Counted from the stretch's first letter, positions 33,281 to 43,161 are shown. The stretch: DNA of 64,000 nt from Alistipes sp. (GCA_022511345.1 JAFLRR010000001.1:1-64000); one strand, 5' to 3'. Notes: generated from the sequence alone by a model not told the origin. Made by a program: numbers and translations.

Positions 33281-34753
33281 ATGAAACTTTCGGAGCTTTT
33301 GAGCGATTTGCAGCCTGACGAGGTTCGGGGCGGAGGCGACCCCGAAATCGCATCGCTGACATTCGACTCGCGCACCGTCGCACCGGGCAGCTGCTTCTTT
33401 GCCGTCGAGGGCGAGAAGAGCGACGGCCACGACTTCGCCGCAGCGGCCGTCAAGGCGGGCGCCGCAGCTGTCATATGCCGCCGCATGCCCGAGAATCCCG
33501 ACCCGGCAGCCGTGTGGGTGAGGGTGGACGACACGCGCGAGGCGCTCGGATTGATATCGTCGGCCTTCTACGGCCACCCGAGCCGCAGTCTGCAGTTGGT
33601 GGGTATAACCGGAACCAACGGCAAGACCACCACGGCCACGCTTCTCTACGACCTGTTCCGCGCGGCGGGCATAGAGTCGGGATTGATATCGACGGTCGTC
33701 TACCGCATAGCCGGCCGCAGCATAGAATCGACACACACCACGCCCGACCCCATAAGACTGAACGCCATGCTGCGCCAGATGGTCGACAGCGGCTGCCGCT
33801 GCTGCTTCATGGAGGTCTCGTCGCACGCTGTGGTGCAGCGCCGCATCGCGGGCCTGAAATTCGCCGGCGGAATATTCACCAACATAACCCACGACCACCT
33901 CGACTATCACAAGACCTTCGCCGAGTATATCCGCGCCAAGAAGCGATTCTTCGACGAGCTGCCCGCCGAGGCCTTCGCGCTCGTGAATGCCGACGACCGC
34001 AACGGGCTGGTGATGGTGCAGAATACGCGCGCGCGCATCAGCACCATGTCGCTGCGCTCGGCGGCCGACTTCCGCTGCAAGGTCGTGGAGATGCACTTCG
34101 ACGGCATGATGCTGCGTTTCGGCAGCGACGAGGTGTGGGTCGACTTCATCGGCCGCTTCAATGCCGCCAACCTGCTGGCCGTGAGCTCCGCGGCGCAGCT
34201 GCTCGGACTCGAGCGCGGCGAGGTGCTGCGGCTGCTCAGCACGCTGCACTCCGTGTCGGGCCGCTTCGAGCACATGCGCTCCGCAGACGCCGTGACGGCC
34301 GTGGTAGACTATGCCCACACGCCCGACGCGCTGCTGAACGTGCTGCGGACAATCGACGAGATAAGGCGTCCCGGGCAGAGTCTCATAACCGTATGCGGCT
34401 GCGGCGGCGACCGCGACCGCACGAAACGTCCCGAAATGGCCCGCATAGCCGCCGAATACTCGTCCACGGCAGTGTTCACCTCGGACAACCCGCGCAGCGA
34501 AGAGCCGGGCGAGATTCTCGCCGAGATGATAGCCGGACTCAAGCCCGGAACGCCCTACATGAAGATTACCGACCGCGCCGAAGCCATCCGCGCCGCCGTG
34601 ATGACCGCACGCCCGGGCGACATAGTGCTCGTGGCCGGCAAAGGTCACGAGACATATCAGATAATCGGCACCGAGAAACGCCACTTCGACGACCGCGAGC
34701 ATATAGCCGCAGCATTCGCCGACCGCGCCAAAGCCGCAAACAGAGACTTATAA
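33281..34753 (+). CDS. murE: UDP-MurNAc-tripeptide synthetase (meso-DAP-adding)
   Basis: MurE adds the third residue of the peptidoglycan stem peptide. The 490-residue ligase has the ATP site GITGTNGKTTTAT (about 107-119), the metal-binding THDHLDYH, and TSDNPRSEEP, whose DNPR is the meso-diaminopimelate-specific motif. The C-terminus contains VAGKGHETYQ. It follows ftsI by 15 bases. Confidence 0.96.
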   Translation: MKLSELLSDLQPDEVRGGGDPEIASLTFDSRTVAPGSCFFAVEGEKSDGHDFAAAAVKAGAAAVICRRMPENPDPAAVWVRVDDTREALGLISSAFYGHPSRSLQLVGITGTNGKTTTATLLYDLFRAAGIESGLISTVVYRIAGRSIESTHTTPDPIRLNAMLRQMVDSGCRCCFMEVSSHAVVQRRIAGLKFAGGIFTNITHDHLDYHKTFAEYIRAKKRFFDELPAEAFALVNADDRNGLVMVQNTRARISTMSLRSAADFRCKVVEMHFDGMMLRFGSDEVWVDFIGRFNAANLLAVSSAAQLLGLERGEVLRLLSTLHSVSGRFEHMRSADAVTAVVDYAHTPDALLNVLRTIDEIRRPGQSLITVCGCGGDRDRTKRPEMARIAAEYSSTAVFTSDNPRSEEPGEILAEMIAGLKPGTPYMKITDRAEAIRAAVMTARPGDIVLVAGKGHETYQIIGTEKRHFDDREHIAAAFADRAKAANRDL

Positions 34754-34766
34754 CCCGAACAAAACC

Positions 34767-36011
34767 ATGTTTTACCATCTTTTCGAATATCTCGACAAAG
34801 CATACAACATACCCGGAACGGGTGTGTTCCGCTACATATCGTTCCGCGCCGCAGCGGCAATAATCATCGCGCTGCTGGTGGGAACAATATTCGGCCGCCG
34901 CATAATCGACTTCCTGCGCCGCCAACAGATAGACGAGGATATACGTGACCTGGGCCTTGCCGGCCAGATGCAGAAGAAGGGAACACCCACCATGGGCGGC
35001 ATAATAATCCTGCTGGCCATACTGGTTCCCACGCTGCTGTTCGGACGCCTCGACAACATCTACATACAGCTGATGCTGGTCTCGACCGTGTGGCTGGGAT
35101 TCATCGGCGGACTGGACGACTACATCAAGGTCTCACGCCACAACAAGGAGGGTCTGAAGGGCAAATTCAAGATTGTAGGTCAGGTCGGACTGGGAATAAT
35201 CGTCGGCACGACCATGTGGCTGTCGCAGGATATAACCGTGCGCGAGCGCACCGTGACCAAGGTCGAAACAATATATGTCGACGCCGAGGGCAACCAAATA
35301 GACCACGGCGTGCAACGCATAGTGCTCGGCTCCAAGGACCAGAAGACCACCAAGACCACCATACCATTCTTCAAGGGCAACGAGTTCGACTATGCGTGGC
35401 TGACCGGCGGCAACGAAACCGCGGCATGGCTGCTCTATATTCTGGTGGCGATTTTCGTGGTGACGGCCGTGTCGAACGGCGCAAACCTTACGGACGGCCT
35501 GGACGGCCTGGCAACCGGCGTATCGGCCCCGATAGTGGTGGTGTTGGGCGTGCTGGCCTATCTGTCGGGACACGTGGTCTATGCCGACTACCTCAACATA
35601 ATGTACATACCCGACAGCGGCGAGCTGGTGGTTTTCGCCGCGGCATTCGCCGGAGCGCTCATAGGTTTCCTGTGGTACAACGCCTTCCCGGCGCAGGTGT
35701 TCATGGGCGACACGGGCTCGCTGTCGATTGGCGGCATAATAGCCGTCTTCGCGCTCTGCATCCGCAAGGAGCTCATGCTGCCGCTGCTGTGCGGCGTATT
35801 CCTCGTGGAGAACCTGTCGGTGATGCTCCAGCTGAGCTACCGCCGCTACACGCGCAAATACTGCGGCGAGGAGAGGCGGCTGTTCCTCATGTCCCCCATA
35901 CACCACCACTACCAGAAAAAGAACATGCACGAGAACAAGATCGTGGTCCGCTTCTGGATCGCCTCGCTGCTGCTGGCAGCCCTGACGCTCGTGACGCTCA
36001 AGATTCGATAG
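34767..36011 (+). CDS. mraY: Phospho-MurNAc-pentapeptide translocase MraY
   Basis: Transfers phospho-MurNAc-pentapeptide to undecaprenyl phosphate, making lipid I. The 414-residue protein has about 10 membrane helices with KKGTPTMGGIIIL, the catalytic NLTDGLDGLATG and FMGDTGSLSIGG loops, and the histidine-rich PIHHHYQKK near the end. It has the roughly 60-residue extra soluble segment after the fourth helix seen in Bacteroidetes (about residues 155-205). It lies 13 bases behind murE. Confidence 0.96.
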   Translation: MFYHLFEYLDKAYNIPGTGVFRYISFRAAAAIIIALLVGTIFGRRIIDFLRRQQIDEDIRDLGLAGQMQKKGTPTMGGIIILLAILVPTLLFGRLDNIYIQLMLVSTVWLGFIGGLDDYIKVSRHNKEGLKGKFKIVGQVGLGIIVGTTMWLSQDITVRERTVTKVETIYVDAEGNQIDHGVQRIVLGSKDQKTTKTTIPFFKGNEFDYAWLTGGNETAAWLLYILVAIFVVTAVSNGANLTDGLDGLATGVSAPIVVVLGVLAYLSGHVVYADYLNIMYIPDSGELVVFAAAFAGALIGFLWYNAFPAQVFMGDTGSLSIGGIIAVFALCIRKELMLPLLCGVFLVENLSVMLQLSYRRYTRKYCGEERRLFLMSPIHHHYQKKNMHENKIVVRFWIASLLLAALTLVTLKIR

Positions 36012-36014
36012 ACT

Positions 36015-37388
36015 ATGCAGAAAAAGAAGATAGCCGTGCTCGGCGGCGCGATAAGCGGCTGCGGCTCAGCCATACTGGCAGCCCAGAAGGGTTTCGAGGT
36101 TTTCCTGTCGGATGCGGGACGCATAGCCGACAAATACCGCCAGATGCTCGAGAGCCACGACATACCCTACGAAGAGGGCGGCCACACCCCGGAGCTGATA
36201 CTCGACGCCTCGGAGGTGGTAAAGTCGCCCGGAATACCCGACACGGCGCCAATGGTGCAGCTCATACGCGAGAAGGGAATACCCGTAATCTCGGAGATAG
36301 AGTTCGCGGGCCGCTATATAGACGGCGCCAAAACGGTGTGCATAACTGGTTCGAACGGCAAGACCACCACCACGTCGCTCATATACGCCATCATGCGCGA
36401 TGCCGGGGTGAACGTGGCCCTGGGAGGCAACATAGGCGAGAGTTTCGCACTGTCGGCGGCCCGGGGAGGTTATGACATGTATGTGCTGGAGATAAGTTCG
36501 TTCCAGCTGGACGGCATGTACGACTTCAGGGCCGATGTGGCCGTGCTGATGAACATCACGCCCGACCATCTGGACCGCTACGACCACTGCTTCCAGAACT
36601 ATGTCGACTCGAAGATGCGAATCACTCGCAACCAGGGAGCCGGCTGTTCGTTCGTCTACTCGGCCGACGACGAGGTCATAGCCGCCGAACTGGCCCGCTG
36701 CAGCGGCGGCATGAGCCGCCTGCCCTTCACCCTGGCCAAGGCCGACGGAGCCCCCGGAGCCGGAATGGGCGAAAACGGTGTGTTCATAGCCAAGGCCGGC
36801 GGCCGAAGCGTCGAAATCGACACCTCGAAGATGCAGCTCAAGGGCCCGCACAACACCTACAACGCCATGGCGGCAGCGCTGGCGGCGCTGGCAGCCGGCA
36901 TAGACGAACACTCCATTCGAGAGTCGATATACCGCTTCGCACCTGTCGAGCACCGACTCGAGCCGGTGTGCGAAATCGACGGCGTGGTGTGGATAAACGA
37001 CTCGAAGGCCACCAATGTCGACTCGGTCAAATATGCCCTGCAGAGCATGACGCGCCCAACAGTGTGGATTGCCGGCGGAACGGACAAGGGCAACGACTAC
37101 CAGCCCCTGAAGGAGCTGGCGGCGGCAAAGGTGCACACGCTCGTCTGCATGGGCGTGGACAACCGCAAGCTGGTCGAGAGTTTCACGGGTGTAGTGCCCG
37201 CCGTTGTCGACACCTCGTCGCTCGACCAGGCCATGAAGGCTGCGCGCGCGGCGGCAAGGAGCGGCGATGCGGTGCTGCTGTCGCCGGCATGTGCAAGCTT
37301 CGACCTTTTCAAGAACTACGAACACCGCGGCCAGATGTTCAAGCAGTGGCTCGCGCAGCAGCAAAACGACGATGGACCAAACGGATAA
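36015..37388 (+). CDS. murD: UDP-MurNAc-L-alanine:D-glutamate ligase
   Basis: Adds D-glutamate to UDP-MurNAc-L-Ala. The 457-residue ligase has the N-terminal nucleotide fold (VLGGAISGCGSAI), the ATP site ITGSNGKTTTTS (about 110-121), NITPDHLDRYD and NDSKATNVDS. It starts 3 bases after mraY and overlaps ftsW by 17 bases. Confidence 0.96.
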   Translation: MQKKKIAVLGGAISGCGSAILAAQKGFEVFLSDAGRIADKYRQMLESHDIPYEEGGHTPELILDASEVVKSPGIPDTAPMVQLIREKGIPVISEIEFAGRYIDGAKTVCITGSNGKTTTTSLIYAIMRDAGVNVALGGNIGESFALSAARGGYDMYVLEISSFQLDGMYDFRADVAVLMNITPDHLDRYDHCFQNYVDSKMRITRNQGAGCSFVYSADDEVIAAELARCSGGMSRLPFTLAKADGAPGAGMGENGVFIAKAGGRSVEIDTSKMQLKGPHNTYNAMAAALAALAAGIDEHSIRESIYRFAPVEHRLEPVCEIDGVVWINDSKATNVDSVKYALQSMTRPTVWIAGGTDKGNDYQPLKELAAAKVHTLVCMGVDNRKLVESFTGVVPAVVDTSSLDQAMKAARAAARSGDAVLLSPACASFDLFKNYEHRGQMFKQWLAQQQNDDGPNG

Positions 37389-38622
37389 CAAGCGCGGCGC
37401 GGCGGGAATATTCGCGGGCGACAAGCTGTTGTGGATAATAATAGCGGTGCTGGCAACGGTGTCGCTTTTGGTGGTATACTCCTCGACGGCCAAGATGACC
37501 TACGATGCCTACCGCAGCAGCACCAACTACTTCAACAAGCAGATTTTCATGCTGGCCATAGGCGCGGCGCTGCTGCTGGTCACGCACCGCATAAACTGCC
37601 GCTTCTACATGCGCTATGCCCGCCTGTTCTACTTCGCATCGCTGCTGCTGACCATAGCCACATACTTCATAGGAATGTCGGCAAACGGCGCAGCGCGCTG
37701 GATTCCGATAATGGGATTCAGGCTGCAGCCGTCAGAAGCGCTCAAGGTGGCCACGGTGATAATGCTGGCGCGACAGCTGGCCACCAGACAGGACAAAATC
37801 GCCGGCATGAAGCTGCTGCCGTCGTTCGACCCGCGAAAATGGAGCCAGCCGGCACAGAAGCGCATTCTGCGGGAGGCCACATACCCCATTCTGGGGCCCG
37901 TGATTTGCTCGTGCGCGGTAATCTTCCCGGCGCACTTCTCGTCGACGCTCATAGTGTTCGCCGCTTCGCTGGTCATGATGCTCATCGGGCGCGTGAACAT
38001 CCGCGAGTTAGTAAGGCTCATAACGGCCGCAATGGTGGCCGTGCTGCTGGCCATGTCGTTCAATATCGGTCGCAGCTCGACGGCCTCGGGCCGGTTCGGC
38101 ACGTGGCTCGACTCGTGGACGCACAGCTTCGACAGCCAAAACCCCAAGGATGTCGACAAACTGACAGACACCGAACGCTCGATGATAGCCATACACAACG
38201 GAGGCCTGTTAGGCGAGGGCGCCGGCCGCAGCGTGATGCGCGTGGAGATAACGCACCCCGAGAGCGACTATGCCTATGCCTTCTTCATCGAGGAGTACGG
38301 CCTGATTACTGGCGTGATACTGATGATGCTCTATCTGTGGATATTCTTCCGCGCGATGGAGGTCTTCAAGCAGTGCGGAACGGCGTTCCCGGGGCTTCTG
38401 GTGCTGGGGTTGGCGCTGCTGATAACGTGTCAGGCGCTGCTGCACATAGCCGTCACGGTCAACCTGCTGCCCGAGACGGGTCAGAACCTGCCGCTGATTT
38501 CGCACGGAGGCTCGTCGATGTTCTTCACAGCCATAGCCCTGGGAATGATACTGAGCGTCAGCCGCCAGAACGAGGAGAAGTCGCACCAGACTCCGAAAAA
38601 GGAGTCGATACTCGAAAAATAG
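37372..38622 (+). CDS. ftsW: Lipid II polymerase FtsW (SEDS family)
   Basis: A 416-residue, about ten-helix SEDS glycosyltransferase that polymerises lipid II at the septum with FtsI. Signatures are GAARWIPIMGFRLQPSEALK, the extracellular ESDYAYAFFIEEYG with the catalytic-region acidic residue, and LPLISHGGSSM. Starting inside the end of murD implies translational coupling. The cluster stops here: murG, murC, ftsQ, ftsA and ftsZ are not downstream. Confidence 0.95.
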   Translation: MDQTDNKRGAAGIFAGDKLLWIIIAVLATVSLLVVYSSTAKMTYDAYRSSTNYFNKQIFMLAIGAALLLVTHRINCRFYMRYARLFYFASLLLTIATYFIGMSANGAARWIPIMGFRLQPSEALKVATVIMLARQLATRQDKIAGMKLLPSFDPRKWSQPAQKRILREATYPILGPVICSCAVIFPAHFSSTLIVFAASLVMMLIGRVNIRELVRLITAAMVAVLLAMSFNIGRSSTASGRFGTWLDSWTHSFDSQNPKDVDKLTDTERSMIAIHNGGLLGEGAGRSVMRVEITHPESDYAYAFFIEEYGLITGVILMMLYLWIFFRAMEVFKQCGTAFPGLLVLGLALLITCQALLHIAVTVNLLPETGQNLPLISHGGSSMFFTAIALGMILSVSRQNEEKSHQTPKKESILEK

Positions 38623-38662
38623 GGCACCGGCAAAAGGCCTTAACATACAACCATAGGCAAAG

Positions 38663-39481
38663 ATGAAAAACTTATTCGACATCGGCGGCCGCACGGCCGT
38701 CATAACCGGCGCCTGCGGAGTACTCGGCTCGGCCGCAGCGCGATACTTCGCACAGCAGGGCTGCCGCGTGGCAGTGCTCGGCCGACAGCACTCGGCCGAC
38801 AAGGGAGCGGCATTGGTGGCCGAAATCGAGGCGGCGGGCGGCCAGGCTATGTTCGCCGCATGCGACGTGCTGCAGACCCAGGCCGTGGAGGAGGCCGAAA
38901 GAGCCGTAATGGAGCGCTTCGGCCGCATAGACATACTCATAAACGCTGCCGGCGGCAACCTGCCCGGCGCGACCATTCCGCCCGACAAGACGCTCTTCGA
39001 CATCGACATCGACGCCCTGCGCAAGGTCTCCGACCTGAACATATTCGGCACCGTGATACCCATAACCGTATTCGCGCGCGACATGGCCCGCCGCGGCAAG
39101 GGCTCGATAATAAACTTCTGCAGCGTGGCAGGCCTGCGCCCACTGACAAGGGTTGCAGGCTACGGAGCAGCCAAGGCCGCCATAGCCAACTGGACCAAAT
39201 ATCTCGGAACTGAAATGGCTCTCAAGTTCGGCGAGGGACTGCGCGTGAATGCCATAGCTCCGGGTTTTCTGCTGGCCGAGCAGAACCGCTCGCTGCTCAT
39301 GAACCCCGACGGCAGCCTCACCGACCGCAGCCGCTCGATACTCGCGCACACCCCATTCGGCCGCTTCCTGCAGCCGGACGAACTGTTCGGAACACTGCAC
39401 TGGCTGGCATCCGACGCCTCGGCGGCAGTGACCGGAACGGTGGTATCGGTCGACGGAGGATTCGGAGCATTCTCGATATAG
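38663..39481 (+). CDS. SDR-family oxidoreductase, probable D-mannonate (fructuronate) reductase
   Basis: A 272-residue short-chain dehydrogenase: cofactor loop [19 protein letters not shown], catalytic Ser in NFCSVAGL and the YGAAK pair (YxxxK). Directly next to mannonate dehydratase it fits the non-orthologous SDR form of fructuronate reductase (UxuB function) seen in Bacteroidetes; that is an inference from context. It is 40 bases behind ftsW with no terminator seen, so readthrough is possible. Confidence 0.8.
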   Translation: MKNLFDIGGRTAVITGACGVLGSAAARYFAQQGCRVAVLGRQHSADKGAALVAEIEAAGGQAMFAACDVLQTQAVEEAERAVMERFGRIDILINAAGGNLPGATIPPDKTLFDIDIDALRKVSDLNIFGTVIPITVFARDMARRGKGSIINFCSVAGLRPLTRVAGYGAAKAAIANWTKYLGTEMALKFGEGLRVNAIAPGFLLAEQNRSLLMNPDGSLTDRSRSILAHTPFGRFLQPDELFGTLHWLASDASAAVTGTVVSVDGGFGAFSI

Positions 39482-39525
39482 CCGGCAGCCGAAACATTCG
39501 CACAACGACCAAAAAAGAGCACGCC

Positions 39526-40704
39526 ATGTATCTTATGAAGCAGTCGTTCAGGTGGTACGGGCCCGATGACCCCGTGTCGCTCGACAACATACGCCAGGCA
39601 GGCGCCACGGACATAGTATCGGCGCTGCACCACATACCCAACGGCCAGGTGTGGCCCGTGGAGCAGATACGCCTCAGGCAGCAGCAGACCGCCTCGCGCG
39701 GACTGGTCTGGAGCGTGGTCGAGAGCGTACCGGTGCACGAACACATCAAGACCCGCGAGGGACTCTGCGAGCACTATATCGAAAACTACTGCCAGACCAT
39801 CCGCAACCTGGCCGAATGCGGCATACACGACATAACCTACAACTTCATGCCGGTGCTGGACTGGACACGCACCGACCTGTCGTTCGAGATGCCCGACGGC
39901 AGCCGCGCCCTGCGCTTCGAGCGGGCGGCATTCGCGGCATTCGACCTCTACATTCTGCGGCGCGAGGGTGCCGACGGCGACTACACGCCCCAGGAGAAGG
40001 CCCGCGCTGCAGAGCGGCTGCGCTCAATGGATGAAGCCGAGCGCCAGAGGCTCACGCGCAACATCATAGCCGGCCTGCCCGGCAGCGAGGAGAGCTTCAC
40101 CGTCGAACAGCTGCGGCAGGCACTCTCCCGCTACGACGGCATGGGAGCTGAGCGACTGCGCGAGAATCTGATACACTTCCTGCAACGGGTGTGCCCCGTG
40201 GCCGAGGAGTGCGGCAGCCGCATGCTCATACACCCCGACGACCCGCCCTATCCGGTTTTGGGACTGCCGCGCATAATGTGCACGGCCGACGACTTCCGGG
40301 CCATAATCAGGGCCGTGCCGTCGCCCGCCAACGGACTCTGCCTCTGCACAGGCTCGTTGGGCGTGCGGCCCGACAACGACTGCCCGGCCATGATGCGCGA
40401 ATTCGGCGACAGGATAGGATTCGTGCATCTGCGCAGCACCAAACGCGACGCCGAGGGCAACTTCTACGAAGCCGACCTGCTGGAGGGCGACGTTCCGGTC
40501 TTCGAGGTGATGAAGGCTATGTTCGAGGTCGAGCAGCGGCGCAAAGTCTCCATACCTCTGCGGCCCGACCACGGCCACTGCATGTGCGACGATTTGGGCC
40601 GCAGGTCCAACCCCGGATACTCGTGCTACGGGCGCATGCGTTCGCTGGCCGAGCTGCGCGGCATAGAGCACGCCATAGCCTCCGCAGCCGAAAAACAGAG
40701 CTGA
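39526..40704 (+). CDS. uxuA: Mannonate dehydratase
   Basis: UxuA dehydrates D-mannonate to 2-keto-3-deoxygluconate in glucuronate breakdown. The 392-residue TIM-barrel enzyme shows [49 protein letters not shown] and RPDHGH, which carry the metal and substrate ligands. It follows the SDR gene by 44 bases and is convergent with a GntR regulator across a shared terminator. Confidence 0.95.
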   Translation: MYLMKQSFRWYGPDDPVSLDNIRQAGATDIVSALHHIPNGQVWPVEQIRLRQQQTASRGLVWSVVESVPVHEHIKTREGLCEHYIENYCQTIRNLAECGIHDITYNFMPVLDWTRTDLSFEMPDGSRALRFERAAFAAFDLYILRREGADGDYTPQEKARAAERLRSMDEAERQRLTRNIIAGLPGSEESFTVEQLRQALSRYDGMGAERLRENLIHFLQRVCPVAEECGSRMLIHPDDPPYPVLGLPRIMCTADDFRAIIRAVPSPANGLCLCTGSLGVRPDNDCPAMMREFGDRIGFVHLRSTKRDAEGNFYEADLLEGDVPVFEVMKAMFEVEQRRKVSIPLRPDHGHCMCDDLGRRSNPGYSCYGRMRSLAELRGIEHAIASAAEKQS

Positions 40705-40715
40705 AAGGCAAGACG

Positions 40716-40750
40716 AAAAACCGCCGGAAATGCGCATTTCCGGCGGTTTT
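40716..40750. terminator. Bidirectional terminator between uxuA and the GntR gene
   Basis: A near-perfect hairpin AAAACCGCCGGAAATG / CATTTCCGGCGGTTTT, with As on the left and Ts on the right. Confidence 0.9.
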
Positions 40751-40770
40751 CATATCGGTCGTCGAACTGA

Positions 40771-41475
40771 CTACTCGAGAAAATGGTTTTCGTCGTTGTT
40801 GGTCTCGACGAACTCGCGCAGCGACTGCAGGTGGCGCAGCAGCATGGCAGCAGCCCCCTCCTCGTCGCGCTCGCGGATAAGGCGCAGCAGCTCGCGGTGC
40901 TCGAACATCACCTCGTCCTGCGGAACGTCGCAGATGCGGTAGCGCTGGTAGTAGCGCATCACGTCGGGCGTGATGACCAGCAGCAGCGAGGCGATAACCG
41001 GATTGTGGGCTCCGCGCGCTATGGACTGGTGGTAGGCGAAATCGGCCGAGACGCGGTTCTCGGTGGGATAGTTGCGTTCGAAGTCGGCCAAAGCCTCCTC
41101 GATGGCCGCAATGTCGCCGTCGGTGCGGTTGCGCACGCATAGCTTTACAGCCTCGACCTCCAGCAGCACGCGCACGTAGACCAGCGAGGCGAAGTCGTAC
41201 TGTTCGATTTGCAGAACGTCGGTTATAAGGCGCTCCAGCACCTGCATCTTCTCCTGCATGACCACAGTACCGCTCTGCGGGAAGGTGCGCACCACGCCGT
41301 AGAACTCGAGCTTCTGCAGCGCCGTGCGGACATGCGCGCGGCTGACAGAGAGCTTCTCGGCCAGACGGCGCTCCGACGGCAGTCGCTCGCCGGGCAACAG
41401 ACGGCCTGTCCACAGCTGTTCCTTGATATATTTAAGGACGGTTTCTACTTGTTTAATATTGGGCGAATTGTTCAT
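40771..41475 (-). CDS. GntR/FadR-family regulator, probably of hexuronate genes
   Basis: A 234-residue regulator with an N-terminal winged helix (LPPGERLPSERRLAEKLSVSR-like stretch at about residues 25-46, then HVRTALQKLEFYGVV) and a C-terminal FCD ligand domain with histidines in FAYHQSIARGAHN and MFEHRELLRLI. FadR-subfamily members respond to carboxylic acids. Adjacent to the SDR-uxuA pair it resembles UxuR/ExuR in role. The frame upstream of MNNSPNIKQ runs through AT-rich leader, so that start was taken. Confidence 0.85.
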   Translation of the reverse strand: MNNSPNIKQVETVLKYIKEQLWTGRLLPGERLPSERRLAEKLSVSRAHVRTALQKLEFYGVVRTFPQSGTVVMQEKMQVLERLITDVLQIEQYDFASLVYVRVLLEVEAVKLCVRNRTDGDIAAIEEALADFERNYPTENRVSADFAYHQSIARGAHNPVIASLLLVITPDVMRYYQRYRICDVPQDEVMFEHRELLRLIRERDEEGAAAMLLRHLQSLREFVETNNDENHFLE

Positions 41476-41593
41476 CTTGCATTTATTGGATTGCAAATAT
41501 CGCAAAAATTTGCCGTCCGTGCAACAATTAGCCTCGCAACGTTTGCACGGCCCCGGTTTGCGGCCCGCTGCGGCAAAAACCGCCGGCCGCAGC

Positions 41594-41628
41594 GAAAAAA
41601 AGAGCGCCACGGTATTTCGCAGCGCTCC
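41594..41628 (-). terminator. Terminator of the pyrH-frr operon
   Basis: On the minus strand GAGCGC pairs with GCGCTC, followed by a run of Ts, about 25 bases after the frr stop. Confidence 0.65.
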
Positions 41629-41653
41629 GGTCAGTTTCATGCAGAGCGGAGAA

Positions 41654-42211
41654 TCAGACAGTCATTATCTCCCTCTCCTTCTTCTCCAGAGAGGCATCGA
41701 GCAGCTTAGAGTACTTCTCGAGCAGCTTCTGCGAGCGGGTCTCGCCATCCTTCGACTCATCCTCGGGCATGCCCTCCTTGAGAGCCTTCTTGAAGGCCTC
41801 GACAGCATCGCGGCGCGCATTGCGCAGGCTTATGCGGGCAGTCTCGGCATAGGCGCGCACCTGCTTGACCAGCTCCTTGCGGCGCTCCTCGGTGAGGGGC
41901 GGAATGGTCAGACGGATCTGCTCGCCGTTGTTCGAGGGAGTGAGGCCTATGTTCGAGTCGATGATAGCCTTCTCGATGGGCTTGATCATGTTCTTGTCCC
42001 ACGGCTGTATGAGGATGGTCTTGGCGTCGGGCACGGTCACGCTGGCAGCACCCGTCACAGGAGTCTGCGAGCCGTAGTAATCGACCATTACGCCGTTGAG
42101 CACGTTGGGCGACGCCTTGCCGGCGCGCACGTTGAGCAGCTCCTCATCGAGGTGGTCGACGGTCTTCTGCATGCGTACCGAAGCCTCGTCGAGAATTGTG
42201 TTGGTATCCAT
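41654..42211 (-). CDS. frr: Ribosome recycling factor
   Basis: Splits post-termination ribosomes with EF-G. The 185-residue length is exact for the family when starting at MDTNTILDEASVRM; an ATG 8 codons upstream is less likely. Signatures are LDEELLNVRAGKASPN, VTVPDAKTILIQPWD and PPLTEERRKELVKQ. It lies downstream of pyrH, as in most bacteria, with a 65-residue ORF in between. Confidence 0.97.
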   Translation of the reverse strand: MDTNTILDEASVRMQKTVDHLDEELLNVRAGKASPNVLNGVMVDYYGSQTPVTGAASVTVPDAKTILIQPWDKNMIKPIEKAIIDSNIGLTPSNNGEQIRLTIPPLTEERRKELVKQVRAYAETARISLRNARRDAVEAFKKALKEGMPEDESKDGETRSQKLLEKYSKLLDASLEKKEREIMTV

Positions 42212-42227
42212 ATCGTCGTTGTTTTGA

Positions 42228-42425
42228 TTATTCAAAAATCACAGCCTCCTCGGCGTCGGGAATAACTTCTATCTCGCCCTGCACCTCTTCGGCGGCATCC
42301 TGAGCCTCATCCGCGCTCTCGCGACCGTCGGGAAGCAAGAGTATGGCCGCAGCCACAACCGCCAGCAGCACCACGAGCATCAGCAGCACGCGGTTGCCGT
42401 TCTTTTTTTTGCGTTCGAATTTCAT
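42228..42425 (-). CDS. 65-residue membrane microprotein with acidic tail
   Basis: A basic N-terminus (MKFERKKKNGNR), one hydrophobic helix (VLLMLVVLLAVVAAAILLL) and a roughly 33-residue tail with 13 Glu/Asp (e.g. ADEAQDAAEEVQGE). Topology would place the acidic tail in the periplasm. I do not recognise the family. It lies 3 bases after pyrH and 16 bases before frr, inside a translation operon, so it is very likely translated. Function is unknown. Confidence 0.7.
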   Translation of the reverse strand: MKFERKKKNGNRVLLMLVVLLAVVAAAILLLPDGRESADEAQDAAEEVQGEIEVIPDAEEAVIFE

Positions 42426-42428
42426 ATC

Positions 42429-43136
42429 CTAAAGTTTTACGAGTGTTCCCGTCTTTTCGCCCGCGAGAACCTTGCCCAGATTGCCCGGGGTGTCCATGTC
42501 GAAGACGATTATCTCAAGTCCGTTTTCGCGGCAGAGGGTGAAGGCCGTCAGGTCCATAACCTTCAGATTGCGGCTGTAGACCTCGTCGAAGGTTATCTCG
42601 TCGAACTTCACGGCCGAGGGGTCCTTCTCGGGGTCGGCCGTGTAGACTCCGTCGACGCGCGTGCCCTTGAGCATCACGTCGGCCTCGATTTCGATGCCGC
42701 GCAACGCCGAGGCCGTGTCGGTCGAGAAGTAGGGGTTAGACGTGCCGCCGCCGATGATGACGACGTATCCGGCAGCCATGTACTCCAGCGCCTTGGCCTT
42801 GGAGTAGTATTCGCCCACGGGCTCCATGCGTATCGAGGTGAGCACCTTGGCGCGCACGCCGTTGTCCTCCAGCGCCGACTGCAGAGCCAGCGAGTTGATA
42901 ATAGTCGCGAGCATGCCCATCTGGTCGCCCTTCACGCGGTCGAAGCCGCGGCGTGCGCCCTGCAGGCCGCGGAAAATGTTGCCGCCGCCGATAACTATGC
43001 CTATCTCGACGCCTGCCTCGACGGCCTGACGAATCTGCGAGGCGTACGACTGCAGCACCGAGGTCGATATTCCGTAACCCTGCTCGCCCTGCAGCGACTC
43101 GCCGCTGAGCTTGAGAAGAACTCTTTTGTATTTCAT
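42429..43136 (-). CDS. pyrH: UMP kinase
   Basis: Phosphorylates UMP to UDP. The 235-residue amino-acid-kinase-fold protein begins MKYKRVLLKLSGESLQG and shows VIGGGNIFRG, GDQMGMLATIIN and GGGTSNPYFSTDTA. The longer upstream frame is excluded because a consensus promoter lies within it. First gene of pyrH-microprotein-frr. Confidence 0.97.
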   Translation of the reverse strand: MKYKRVLLKLSGESLQGEQGYGISTSVLQSYASQIRQAVEAGVEIGIVIGGGNIFRGLQGARRGFDRVKGDQMGMLATIINSLALQSALEDNGVRAKVLTSIRMEPVGEYYSKAKALEYMAAGYVVIIGGGTSNPYFSTDTASALRGIEIEADVMLKGTRVDGVYTADPEKDPSAVKFDEITFDEVYSRNLKVMDLTAFTLCRENGLEIIVFDMDTPGNLGKVLAGEKTGTLVKL

Positions 43137-43161
43137 TTTACGATTATTTGCAATCCGATTA

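Noticed and set aside
32009..34702. Very long minus-strand open frame (about 900 codons) opposite ftsI-murE
   Set aside because: It is antisense to two clear essential genes; such open antisense frames arise from strong codon bias in GC-rich DNA, and the translation is His/Ala/Arg/Val-rich without any motif.
38663..40704. Hexuronate genes as a laterally acquired island
   Set aside because: Base composition and codon use match the neighbours and no mobility genes or repeats flank them.
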